From Clostridiales bacterium (GTDB taxonomy: Bacteria > Bacillota > Clostridia > Lachnospirales > Lachnospiraceae), in NCBI GenBank assembly GCA_019423835.1, contig JAHZAR010000001.1, forward strand, positions 27,672 through 40,603: a stretch of DNA of 12,932 bases, read 5' to 3'. The translations under genes and the position numbers were made by a program. Each line of letters begins with the position of its first letter. Position 1 is the first letter of the stretch. The notes under the pieces were generated by a model. That model worked only from the letters and a program-made list of their open reading frames with translations. It searched no databases and was not told the origin of the DNA. Of this stretch, positions 1-5,798 are shown piece after piece.

Positions 1-82
1 AAACGCCCAGAATTACTGACAGGACAATCAGCAGAGAACACATGGAGGCGATTATCAGTTTTATGCGCAGCTTTCCTATCAT
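1..82 (-). CDS. Sensor histidine kinase, N-terminal fragment (cut by window edge)
   Basis: Only the first 27 codons lie in the window. The ATG is at 82-80 on the minus strand and overlaps the response regulator stop codon (ATGA overlap), which implies translational coupling. A GGAGG ribosome binding site lies 7 bases before the ATG, inside the end of the regulator gene. The translated start is a short basic stretch (K4, R6, K8) followed by a strongly hydrophobic run from about residue 9 to 27. This is the usual first transmembrane helix of a membrane-bound two-component sensor. No kinase domain is visible, so the call rests on position directly after an OmpR-type regulator and on this N-terminus. 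The signal it senses cannot be read from what is present. Confidence 0.72.
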   Translation of the reverse strand, partial: MIGKLRIKLIIASMCSLLIVLSVILGV

Positions 83-753
83 ACGGTTTCCTCCAGTGAA
101 TATCCGGCATTCCTGGAAGCCTTAATGTGGATATTGGCGTGGAGGGCAGCCAGTTTTTTGCGCAGATAGGAGATATATACCCAGACCACATTGATCTCAG
201 CCTCACTGTCATAGCCCCAGATTTTCTCCAGGAAGCGTTCAGAAGAGATCAGGCATTTGGGGTTGCTCATCAGCATTTCCATCATCTGAAATTCTTTATT
301 GGCCAGCCGGTAGCTGCCGCCCGGGGCGGAAAGCTCGAAACTTGCCCTGTTTAACACCACATTGCCCATCTGCAGCTGTGAATCGGGATGCACCGTCTGA
401 GTCCGCGTCATGGCACGGATCCGAGCCAGCAATTCTCTTGAGTGGAACGGCTTTGTCAGGTAGTCGTTGGCTCCGGCGTCCAGTCCCAGCACCTTATCGT
501 CGACCTCTGATTTGGCAGTCAGCAGCAGTACCGGGATCAGGTTTCCCCTTTGGCGCAGTTTTTTAAGCACTGTGATTCCGTCTATTTTAGGCATCATAAT
601 ATCGAGGATGACCCCGTCATAATTGTCCGTTTCCAGATATTCCAGTGCAGCCTGGCCGTCACAGACAGCATCCACCGAATAATTATTACGTTCCAAGATG
701 GCTGTGAGCGCTTTTGAAAGTGCAGCCTCATCTTCCGCCAGAAGCAGTCTCAT
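79..753 (-). CDS. OmpR/PhoB-family two-component response regulator
   Basis: This 224-residue protein is a DNA-binding response regulator that should be phosphorylated by the kinase encoded just after it. The receiver domain spans about residues 1-120, with the acidic pocket E7-D8, phosphoacceptor D51 in the LDIMMP context, conserved T79 and conserved K101 in the TKPF motif. A C-terminal winged-helix domain spans about 127-224, with the typical ISSERFLEKIWG and VYISYLRKKL elements and a final GYS hairpin. Length and order are standard for the family. The ATG at 753 has a GGAGGGAAA ribosome binding site just upstream. It is transcribed away from dhaK, sharing a 370 bp intergenic region with it. 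Whether it controls dhaKLM is unknown, because regulators of this type often act on other targets. Confidence 0.93.
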   Translation of the reverse strand: MRLLLAEDEAALSKALTAILERNNYSVDAVCDGQAALEYLETDNYDGVILDIMMPKIDGITVLKKLRQRGNLIPVLLLTAKSEVDDKVLGLDAGANDYLTKPFHSRELLARIRAMTRTQTVHPDSQLQMGNVVLNRASFELSAPGGSYRLANKEFQMMEMLMSNPKCLISSERFLEKIWGYDSEAEINVVWVYISYLRKKLAALHANIHIKASRNAGYSLEETV

Positions 754-810
754 ATGTTTCCCTCCTCTGCAAAAAACAGTTCTGAAATTAACTGCAAATT
801 TATATATCTA

Positions 811-839
811 ATTATATCATAGGCCCTGTACTTTAAATA
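811..839 (-). promoter_or_regulatory. Predicted promoter of the response regulator operon (extended -10)
   Basis: On the minus strand a perfect TATAAT (816-811) is preceded by TGA, giving an extended -10 element. The -35 position 17 bp further out (839-834) reads TATTTA, which is weak, as is common with extended -10 promoters. The surroundings are AT-rich. The start of transcription would be near 804, giving a leader of about 50 bases. Confidence 0.6.
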
Positions 840-868
840 GAATTAAAACCAGGCTCTCTCATATGCGA

Positions 869-900
869 TTTCAGGTGAGAATCCTTGTTTGAACCTGAAA
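869..900. repeat. Inverted repeat in the regulator-dhaK intergenic region
   Basis: Perfect 8 bp arms TTTCAGGT (869-876) and ACCTGAAA (893-900) are separated by 16 bp. The repeat lies between the two divergent promoters, about 70 bp upstream of the dhaK -35 element and about 30 bp upstream of the regulator -35. Arm centres are 24 bp apart, a little over two helical turns. This could suit a dimeric or tandem-bound regulator. The rest of the intergenic stretch 754-1123 holds the two promoters and the dhaK leader; I see no gene in it. Confidence 0.45.
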
Positions 901-970
901 AAGATACAGAATGAAACAATATTTTTGGTAAAATAACTGAGAAAATTTTACATATCGGCCAAGTTGACTA

Positions 971-999
971 TTGAACAGGACCGGGAGCTTCTCTATAAT
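971..999 (+). promoter_or_regulatory. Predicted sigma-A promoter of dhaKLM
   Basis: TTGAAC (971-976) and a perfect TATAAT (994-999) are separated by exactly 17 bp. Transcription should start near 1006, giving a leader of about 118 bases before dhaK. The leader is purine-rich with only weak short pairings (for example 1013-1016 with 1025-1028), so I do not call a riboswitch. A second TTGACT at 964-969 is too far from the -10 to serve as its -35. Confidence 0.75.
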
Positions 1000-1123
1000 A
1001 GACAGTAGCATAGTCCGGGGATAGGGACGTTCCTGAGGAAAAGCAAGGAAACGGGAACAAGGGAGAACCCCGGGCGGGAAGGCTGCCTAAAAAAGATTCT
1101 TCAGAGGATTGGAGGAAATGGCT

Positions 1124-2113
1124 ATGAAGAAAATTATCAACAGTGTGGAGCAGGTGGAGAATGAGATGGTCCTTGGCATGGCTAAGGCTTACCCGCAGTA
1201 TGTGAGAAAGCTGGACTGCGGCAATGTGGTGGTGCGCGCCTGCAAGAAGGAGGACAAGGTAGCTCTGATCAGCGGCGGCGGCAGCGGCCATGAGCCGGCT
1301 CACGGAGGATATGTGGGAGAGGGAATGCTGGATGCGGCTGTTTCCGGCGCTGTTTTCACTTCCCCGACGCCAGATCAGATTTTTGAGGGAATCAAGGCCA
1401 TTGCCACAGATAAGGGTGTGCTCATGGTAATCAAGAATTATACCGGCGATGTGATGAATTTTGAGATGGCCGGTGAGATGGCCCAGATGGAGGGAATCAA
1501 GGTAGCCCAGGTGATTGTGAATGATGACGTGGCAGTGAAGGACAGCCTCTACACTGTGGGAAGAAGAGGTGTGGCCGGCACTGTTTTTGTACATAAGATT
1601 GCAGGAGCCAAGGCAGAGACAGGGGCTTCCCTTGAAGAAGTGCAGGCTGTGGCTCAGAAGGTGATTGACAATGTGAGAACCATGGGCATGGCAATCCGCC
1701 CGTGCACGGTCCCCGCAGCCGGCCAGCCGGGCTTTGAGCTGAGCGATGACGAGATGGAGGTGGGAATTGGCATCCACGGTGAGCCGGGAACTCACAGAGA
1801 GCCTCTCAAGAAGGCAGATGAAATCGTGGATCTGCTTCTGGACAAAATCCTGGCAGACCTGGATTACAGTGGGCAGGAGGTGGCTGTGATGATCAACGGA
1901 GCAGGCGCCACCCCGCTGATGGAACTGTTTATTGTAAATAACCATCTCTCAGACGTTCTGGCGGAAAAGGGAATTAAGGTGTACAAGACGCTGGTAGGCG
2001 AGTATATGACATCCATTGAGATGGAGGGCTTCTCCATTTCCCTGTTAAAGCTGGATGAGGAGCTGAAGGAACTGCTGGACGCCAAGGCAGATACGCCGGC
2101 ATTTAAGGCATAA
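1124..2113 (+). CDS. dhaK: PTS-dependent dihydroxyacetone kinase, substrate-binding subunit DhaK
   Basis: DhaK binds dihydroxyacetone covalently and receives phosphate from the ADP cofactor held by DhaL, producing dihydroxyacetone phosphate in the cytoplasm. The 329-residue product keeps the key residues at the same numbers as the E. coli enzyme. These are H218 (in GIGIHGEPG), which forms the hemiaminal with substrate, plus H56 (GGGSGHEP) and D109 (NYTGD), which act in catalysis. I chose the ATG at 1124 because GGAGG at 1111-1115 is 8 bases upstream and the protein then begins MKKIIN, the usual DhaK start. The ATG at 1118 is too close to that site, and a TTG at 1109 precedes it. It is the first gene of dhaKLM. 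No glycerol dehydrogenase or dedicated regulator lies next to it in this window. Confidence 0.97.
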   Translation: MKKIINSVEQVENEMVLGMAKAYPQYVRKLDCGNVVVRACKKEDKVALISGGGSGHEPAHGGYVGEGMLDAAVSGAVFTSPTPDQIFEGIKAIATDKGVLMVIKNYTGDVMNFEMAGEMAQMEGIKVAQVIVNDDVAVKDSLYTVGRRGVAGTVFVHKIAGAKAETGASLEEVQAVAQKVIDNVRTMGMAIRPCTVPAAGQPGFELSDDEMEVGIGIHGEPGTHREPLKKADEIVDLLLDKILADLDYSGQEVAVMINGAGATPLMELFIVNNHLSDVLAEKGIKVYKTLVGEYMTSIEMEGFSISLLKLDEELKELLDAKADTPAFKA

Positions 2114-2119
2114 GGACGG

Positions 2120-2188
2120 TCTGCCGGAAACAGGCAGAGATGGAAAGAAGGGTAAGGCAGGGGAAGCAGCAGAAGGCTTCTCCTGCTT
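2120..2188 (+). other. Two hairpins between dhaK and dhaL
   Basis: The 107-base gap holds two stem-loops. The first has perfect 6 bp arms TCTGCC (2120-2125) and GGCAGA (2133-2138) around a 7-base loop. The second pairs AAGCAG (2164-2169) with CTGCTT (2183-2188), then, past one C-C mismatch, AGAA with TTCT around a GGC loop. It is followed by only two more T residues. They could slow or partly stop transcription, or mark an mRNA processing site, giving different DhaK and DhaL levels. A full terminator is unlikely because dhaL and dhaM have no separate promoter that I can see. Confidence 0.45.
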
Positions 2189-2220
2189 TTCGGCCATGAA
2201 AAAGACAGGAGTTGAGAACG

Positions 2221-2844
2221 ATGACAGACAGCAAAAAGGTGACAGAACTGCTCGAAAAGATCGGGGATAAAATTATCGAGGAAAAGGAGTTTCTGACAGA
2301 ACTTGACAAGCCCATCGGAGACTGTGATCATGGGATCAATATGGCCAGGGGATTCACAGAGGTGAAGAAAAAGCTGGAGGCTATGGCAGACAGTGACCTG
2401 GGAACCATTTTTAAGACCACGGGAATGACCCTTGTATCCACCGTGGGAGGCTCTGCCGGCCCGCTCTACGGAACGGCCTTTATGAAAATGGGGATGGCTT
2501 TAAACGGAAAGAAGGAGATGAGCTTCGACGAGTTTCTCACAGCATATGAGGCAGCTGTGGAGGGCGTGAAGCAGAGAGGAAAATCAGATAAGGGCGAGAA
2601 AACGATGCTGGATGCCATGATCCCGGCACTTGAGGCGCTCCGGAAGACCTACGGGGAAACAAAGGACCCCAGGGCTGCCTGGAAGGCAGGCACAAGGGCG
2701 GCAGAGGCCGGAGTGGAATACACAAAGACGATCATCGCCACCAAGGGAAGGGCCAGCTATGTAGGCGAGAGGAGCATCGGGCATCAGGATCCGGGTGCTA
2801 CATCCTTTACCTTTATGATGGAAACCGTGGAGGAGGCTTTATAA
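2221..2844 (+). CDS. dhaL: PTS-dependent dihydroxyacetone kinase, ADP-binding subunit DhaL
   Basis: DhaL holds a tightly bound ADP that shuttles phosphate from DhaM to the dihydroxyacetone on DhaK. The 207-residue product shows the magnesium-ADP aspartates D29, D34 and D36 in the IGDCDHG motif, the GSAGPLYGTAF loop at about 76-86, and the GERSIGHQDPGA motif near the C-terminus. These correspond to D30, D35 and D37 of the E. coli protein. One oddity is Cys35 where Gly is the usual residue of the GDGDHG motif. The ATG at 2221 has AGGAG 9 bases upstream; an in-frame TTG at 2212 lies next to that site and is not used here. The stop codon overlaps the start of dhaM by one base. Confidence 0.96.
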   Translation: MTDSKKVTELLEKIGDKIIEEKEFLTELDKPIGDCDHGINMARGFTEVKKKLEAMADSDLGTIFKTTGMTLVSTVGGSAGPLYGTAFMKMGMALNGKKEMSFDEFLTAYEAAVEGVKQRGKSDKGEKTMLDAMIPALEALRKTYGETKDPRAAWKAGTRAAEAGVEYTKTIIATKGRASYVGERSIGHQDPGATSFTFMMETVEEAL

Positions 2845-3224
2845 TGGTAGGCATTGTCATTGTTTCACACAGCAGGAACCTGGCCGACAGCGTGGTGGAG
2901 TTTACCGGGCTGATGGCAGCGGACGCTAAAATTGCGGCAGCAGGGGGGATGGAGGACGGCGGTTTCGGAACCAGCTTCGAGAAGATCCAGAAGGCTGTTG
3001 AGAGTGTTTACTCGGAAGATGGGGTAATCATCCTTATGGACATGGGAAGCGCCGTCATGACAACAGAGATGGTTATCGAGATGTTTGATCCGGAGAAGGT
3101 TAAGATGGCAGACTGTCCGCTGGTGGAGGGGGCAGTGGTTGCGACCATTGACGCGGTCAGCGGTATGAAGCTGGAGGAGATGATGAAGGCGCGGAAAAAA
3201 GTAGGGTCCACTCCTAAAATGTAG
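2844..3224 (+). CDS. dhaM: PTS-dependent dihydroxyacetone kinase, phosphotransferase subunit DhaM (IIA domain only)
   Basis: DhaM takes phosphate from HPr and passes it to the ADP on DhaL. This 126-residue form is a single mannose-type EIIA domain with the phosphoacceptor H9 in the N-terminal VIVSHS strand. It also has the GGMEDGGFGTSF loop and the DGVIILMDMGSA segment typical of the family. It lacks the HPr-like and Enzyme I-like domains fused to E. coli DhaM, so it must draw on the general EI and HPr encoded elsewhere; short forms are usual in Firmicutes. Its ATG overlaps the dhaL stop (TAATG) and is preceded by a GGAGGAGG-type ribosome binding site, so the two are coupled. I see no T-tailed terminator between this gene and the lipoprotein promoter at 3335. 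Confidence 0.94.
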   Translation: MVGIVIVSHSRNLADSVVEFTGLMAADAKIAAAGGMEDGGFGTSFEKIQKAVESVYSEDGVIILMDMGSAVMTTEMVIEMFDPEKVKMADCPLVEGAVVATIDAVSGMKLEEMMKARKKVGSTPKM

Positions 3225-3334
3225 AACCGGAGGGAACTCAGGACCCACGGCTGCCGGATAGATACCTGGAAGAAGAAAAAGATTGACAGAAGGGGAAGAA
3301 GAATGTAAAAAATATGAAAATTTATGCGATCAAC

Positions 3335-3363
3335 TTGAACTGACTTCCATTCTTCGGTATAAT
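3335..3363 (+). promoter_or_regulatory. Predicted sigma-A promoter of the lipoprotein gene
   Basis: TTGAAC (3335-3340) and TATAAT (3358-3363) are separated by 17 bp, the same hexamers and spacing as the dhaK promoter. Transcription should start near 3370, about 60 bases before the ATG. The preceding 110 bases after dhaM contain no gene. Confidence 0.75.
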
Positions 3364-3431
3364 ACGCTCATCAGCCAGATATACTGTCCAGCGGAGCAGG
3401 CAGAAATTTTCTGGCATGAAGGAGGAGAAGG

Positions 3432-4223
3432 ATGAGAAAGATAAGACAGATTGCAGCGGCAGTGATGGCAGGAGCCATGGTTGCGGCGGCCGTTACAGGC
3501 TGCGCAGGAAAGCAGGACCCCAGAGAGGTTTACGATGCGGCAGTCGCAAAAAATGCGGCCCTTGAGAGTATGGATGTGGATGCCAGCATGAAGATTGGAC
3601 TTGCCCAGGGAGAGGAAAAGATGGAGGTGGAAGTCGTCACCAATATCAAGGTTGATCAGTCGGATAAGGAGCACTTAAAATATCTGACTACCGCTTCCAC
3701 AACGCTTCAGGGGCAGAGTATGGAAACCACCGCCTTCTATACGGATGGCTACTACTATATGGATGCAGCGGGCCAGAAGCTCAAATATCCCATGGATATG
3801 GAAGAGATGATGAAGACCATTGAGGACAGTGTGGGGACGACAGAGATGACCTCTGACAGTATGGAATCCATTGAGCTGAAGGAGGATGGAGAGAACACGA
3901 TCCTGACCTTCACTGCCGATCCGGAAAAAATGAGCGATTACCTGGATGAGGTGATGGGCTCGCTGGGTGATCTGAACGCACTGGGCGATCTGAACATGAC
4001 CATTGATTCGGCGTCCGGCGAGTATACGATCAACAAGGACGGCTATTACACAGACATGAAGGTGGATATGGCCATCACCATGGAGGCAGCCGGAAGCACC
4101 TTGAACATGACTATCGACATGACCGGTTCATACAACAATCCGGGACAGGCGGTAGAGGTTACGATTCCAGACACGGAAGGGTACACAGAGATTGACCCGG
4201 CTCTGATGGGCGCAGGGCAGTAG
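3432..4223 (+). CDS. Secreted lipoprotein, DUF6612-like
   Basis: This 263-residue protein has a lipoprotein signal peptide: basic R2, K3 and R5, a hydrophobic alanine-rich core at about 7-20, and lipobox V21-T22-G23-C24. C24 would be lipidated and anchored on the outer face of the membrane. The mature part is acidic and methionine-rich. Its alternating beta-strand character, with a central FYTDGYYYMD element and paired NMTIDS/NMTIDM segments near the C-terminus, recalls the LolA-like fold of small Firmicute lipoproteins such as DUF6612. That family call is from memory of sequence style and is tentative. A short LGDLN repeat occurs at about 177-187. The ATG at 3432 has GGAGG 6 bases upstream. 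It has its own promoter and a strong terminator, so it is probably a single-gene unit. Ligand and function are unknown. Confidence 0.85.
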   Translation: MRKIRQIAAAVMAGAMVAAAVTGCAGKQDPREVYDAAVAKNAALESMDVDASMKIGLAQGEEKMEVEVVTNIKVDQSDKEHLKYLTTASTTLQGQSMETTAFYTDGYYYMDAAGQKLKYPMDMEEMMKTIEDSVGTTEMTSDSMESIELKEDGENTILTFTADPEKMSDYLDEVMGSLGDLNALGDLNMTIDSASGEYTINKDGYYTDMKVDMAITMEAAGSTLNMTIDMTGSYNNPGQAVEVTIPDTEGYTEIDPALMGAGQ

Positions 4224-4231
4224 TCAGACAG

Positions 4232-4276
4232 AAAAACCGCCGGGCAGGAAAGGATTTTCCTGTCCGGCGGTTTTTT
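4232..4276. terminator. Strong bidirectional Rho-independent terminator
   Basis: The arms 4237-4251 and 4256-4270 pair over 15 bp with one G-T pair around a GGAT loop. They are flanked by five A residues on the left (4232-4236) and six T residues on the right (4271-4276). It ends the lipoprotein gene on the plus strand 9 bases after its stop codon. On the minus strand the A-run becomes a U-run, so it also serves the convergent rubrerythrin gene. Confidence 0.95.
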
Positions 4277-4353
4277 ATCAGCGCGCAGGAAACGCACTGT
4301 CATGAACCGTCACACCAGTCTGCCGGGTTTCTGACAGACGGAAGCAGTTTCTA

Positions 4354-4896
4354 TTAGCCAAAGTATCTCTCAAGCAGTCCCTTGAATGCTCTGCCGTGAC
4401 GTGCCTCGTCGCGGGCCATCTCATGAACCGTGTCGTGGATTGCGTCGAGGTTTGCAGCCTTTGCTCTCTTAGCCAGGTCAAACTTTCCTGCTGTAGCACC
4501 GTTCTCAGCCTCAACTCTCATCTCAAGGTTCTTCTTTGTGCTGTCTGTTAATACCTCACCCAGAAGCTCAGCAAACTTTGCAGCGTGCTCTGCCTCCTCG
4601 TAGGCAGCCTTCTCCCAGTATAAGCCGATCTCTGGATAACCCTCTCTGTGAGCTACTCTTGCCATAGCCAGGTACATGCCGACTTCCTTGCACTCGCCCT
4701 CGTAGTTTGCTCTTAAGTCTTCCATGATGTCCTCGCTTGCACCCTGAGCAACTCCTACTACGTGCTCAGCAGCCCATGCCATATCGGCAGCCTGCTCCTG
4801 GAATTTGGAAGCCGGAGCGCCGCAAACCGGGCACTTCTCCGGAGCTGTCTCTCCCTCATGAACATAGCCGCATACTGTACAGACAAATTTCTTCAT
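4354..4896 (-). CDS. rbr: Reverse rubrerythrin (rubredoxin domain first)
   Basis: A cytoplasmic diiron protein expected to reduce hydrogen peroxide, and possibly oxygen, with electrons from NADH-linked carriers in anaerobes. The 180-residue product begins with a rubredoxin-like iron site, C6-x2-C9 and C22-x2-C25. A four-helix ferritin-like domain follows at about 35-180, with probable iron ligands E68, E101-x2-H104, E131 and E164-x2-H167. The rubredoxin part is at the N-terminus rather than the C-terminus, which defines reverse rubrerythrins as described in Clostridium. The start at 4896 gives the usual MKKFVC start with GGAGA about 10 bases upstream; an upstream in-frame ATG at 4917 precedes that site and is not used. 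It has its own promoter with a PerR-box-like operator and lies downstream of perR, so peroxide induction is likely. Confidence 0.95.
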   Translation of the reverse strand: MKKFVCTVCGYVHEGETAPEKCPVCGAPASKFQEQAADMAWAAEHVVGVAQGASEDIMEDLRANYEGECKEVGMYLAMARVAHREGYPEIGLYWEKAAYEEAEHAAKFAELLGEVLTDSTKKNLEMRVEAENGATAGKFDLAKRAKAANLDAIHDTVHEMARDEARHGRAFKGLLERYFG

Positions 4897-4954
4897 AGAT
4901 TGTACTCTCCTTTTCATATATAAAAATGTTTATTGGTTTCCGTCATCAAGCTGT

Positions 4955-4985
4955 TTCTGCTGTCGGGCGTCCGCCTTCGGCAGAA
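4955..4985 (-). other. Hairpin in the rubrerythrin mRNA leader
   Basis: Within the predicted leader of about 110 bases, 4980-4985 pairs with 4955-4960 (arms TTCTGC and GCAGAA). An inner 3 bp pairing (4966-4968 with 4973-4975) closes a 4-base loop. There is no U-run after it in either direction, so it is not a terminator. It may simply stabilise the mRNA. This is a weak call. Confidence 0.3.
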
Positions 4986-4991
4986 GAAAAA

Positions 4992-5006
4992 CAGTAATGA
5001 TTACTG
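4992..5006. promoter_or_regulatory. PerR-box-like operator of the rubrerythrin gene
   Basis: A perfect 7-1-7 inverted repeat, CAGTAAT-G-ATTACTG, matches the architecture of PerR/Fur boxes, and its core TAATNATTA fits the B. subtilis PerR box. It lies immediately downstream of the -10 element and covers the expected transcription start, so bound PerR would block initiation. The adjacent PerR-type regulator gene makes it the obvious ligand. Confidence 0.78.
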
Positions 5007-5011
5007 ATATT

Positions 5012-5040
5012 AAATTATCACAAGACAGAGGTTTTGTCAA
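5012..5040 (-). promoter_or_regulatory. Predicted promoter of the rubrerythrin gene
   Basis: On the minus strand a consensus TTGACA (5040-5035) is followed 17 bp later by TAATTT (5017-5012), with TGA directly before the -10. Transcription should start near 5005, inside the PerR-box-like repeat. AT-rich sequence upstream (5050-5075) may act as an UP element. Confidence 0.75.
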
Positions 5041-5192
5041 CACCTGTTTTAAAGTTTCTGTAAATTTTAACACTGTCCGGAGCTTCGGCTCAATGCCGCG
5101 CTCCCTGCAAAACAGACGCCCAGGCAATCATCTGTCAGTCACATTCCATCTCCCGCTGGCCGGGGCGCAGTTTACAAAGGGCAAAAGCCGTA

Positions 5193-5588
5193 TTAATGGG
5201 TGTCCTCTCTCAGACACTCCCCGCAGGTTCCGTAAAAGAAAACCGTGTGCTCTTCTACCGTGCCGTCGAGGCAGGCTCTGGCCTTATCCTCCAGAGCAGG
5301 CTCTGCGGCCATGGGAAGATCCAGTATCCGTCCGCACTTTCTGCAGACATAATGGTAGTGGGGCGAGGTGTCATAGTCAAAGTGGTCTGTTCCGTCTCCA
5401 CAGGAGAACTTGCGGATCTCACCCAGCTCCACAAGAAGGTTCAGATTGCGGTAGACAGTTCCGAGGCTGATATTTGGAAACTGTTCACGGATGCTGGTGT
5501 ACAGAGCGTCGGCTGTGGGATGATCCCTGCGGCCCATCAGGCAGGCCTTGATGGATTCCCGCTGGCGGCTATACTTAAGAGTTTTCAT
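5193..5588 (-). CDS. perR: Peroxide-responsive Fur-family repressor PerR
   Basis: This 131-residue metal-dependent repressor has a winged-helix DNA-binding domain at about 1-70, with TVYRNL as the recognition element, and a metal-binding dimerisation domain after it. The structural zinc site is C82-x2-C85 and C122-x2-C125. The regulatory site can be mapped onto B. subtilis PerR with a constant offset of 14: H23, D71, H77, H79 and D90 match H37, D85, H91, H93 and D104. Asp at position 90, where Fur proteins tend to carry Glu, supports PerR rather than Fur or Zur. The ATG at 5588 has AAGGAG 7 bases upstream. Its promoter is followed by a second PerR-box-like repeat, which suggests autoregulation. 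I see no clear terminator after it. The 296 bp before the rubrerythrin start holds that gene's promoter, operator and leader. Confidence 0.92.
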   Translation of the reverse strand: MKTLKYSRQRESIKACLMGRRDHPTADALYTSIREQFPNISLGTVYRNLNLLVELGEIRKFSCGDGTDHFDYDTSPHYHYVCRKCGRILDLPMAAEPALEDKARACLDGTVEEHTVFFYGTCGECLREDTH

Positions 5589-5645
5589 AAGCAGCTCCTT
5601 CCTTCAAGCTCATTGCTAATCTGACGCAGCTTCACTTACTAAAAG

Positions 5646-5665
5646 ATAGTAATAATAGTTACTAT
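5646..5665. promoter_or_regulatory. PerR-box-like operator upstream of perR
   Basis: A perfect inverted repeat ATAGTAA (5646-5652) and TTACTAT (5659-5665) with a 6-base spacer shares the AGTAAT/ATTACT-like half-sites of the rubrerythrin operator. It sits directly downstream of the perR -10 element. The spacing differs from the classic 7-1-7 box, so it may be two overlapping sites. It is about 75 bp upstream of the -35 of the divergent large gene, so an effect there is less likely. Confidence 0.68.
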
Positions 5666-5668
5666 TTT

Positions 5669-5697
5669 ATTTTGCATCATAAAAAAGTATTTGTCAA
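5669..5697 (-). promoter_or_regulatory. Predicted promoter of perR
   Basis: On the minus strand TTGACA (5697-5692) is followed after 17 bp by CAAAAT (5674-5669), a 4 of 6 match to the -10 consensus. The good -35 and the operator immediately downstream repeat the arrangement seen at the rubrerythrin gene. Confidence 0.6.
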
Positions 5698-5739
5698 TTA
5701 TTTTTTCCATGTTTTCAGGCCGTTTTTTCGCTTGATTAG

Positions 5740-5768
5740 TTGGACATAAAACCTGTTAGTGGTATAAT
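5740..5768 (+). promoter_or_regulatory. Predicted sigma-A promoter of the three-gene right-hand block
   Basis: A perfect TATAAT (5763-5768) is preceded by TTGGAC at 17 bp spacing, or by TGGACA (5 of 6 matches) at 16 bp. Transcription should start near 5775, giving a short leader of about 24 bases with the GGAGG ribosome binding site (5788-5792). I find no further promoter before 12428, so the three genes may share this one. Confidence 0.72.
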
Positions 5769-5798
5769 AAACCATATGAAAATTACGGGAGGTACGGG

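Noticed and set aside
1109..1123. TTG start extending dhaK by five residues
   Set aside because: It sits on the ribosome binding site itself. The ATG at 1124 is correctly spaced and matches the family N-terminus and residue numbering.
1006..1123. Riboswitch in the dhaK leader
   Set aside because: Only short weak pairings, and no known aptamer motif recognised.
968..1945. 325-codon minus-strand open frame opposite dhaK
   Set aside because: It is antisense to a clearly identified gene, His/Ser/Leu-rich with no domain pattern, and has no ribosome binding site.
3227..3255. Possible terminator after dhaM (CCGG arms)
   Set aside because: Four-base arms with a long loop and no T-run. Not supportable.
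4897..4917. Upstream ATG adding seven residues to rubrerythrin
   Set aside because: It lies before the GGAGA site, and the family starts at the CxxC-containing MKKFVC.
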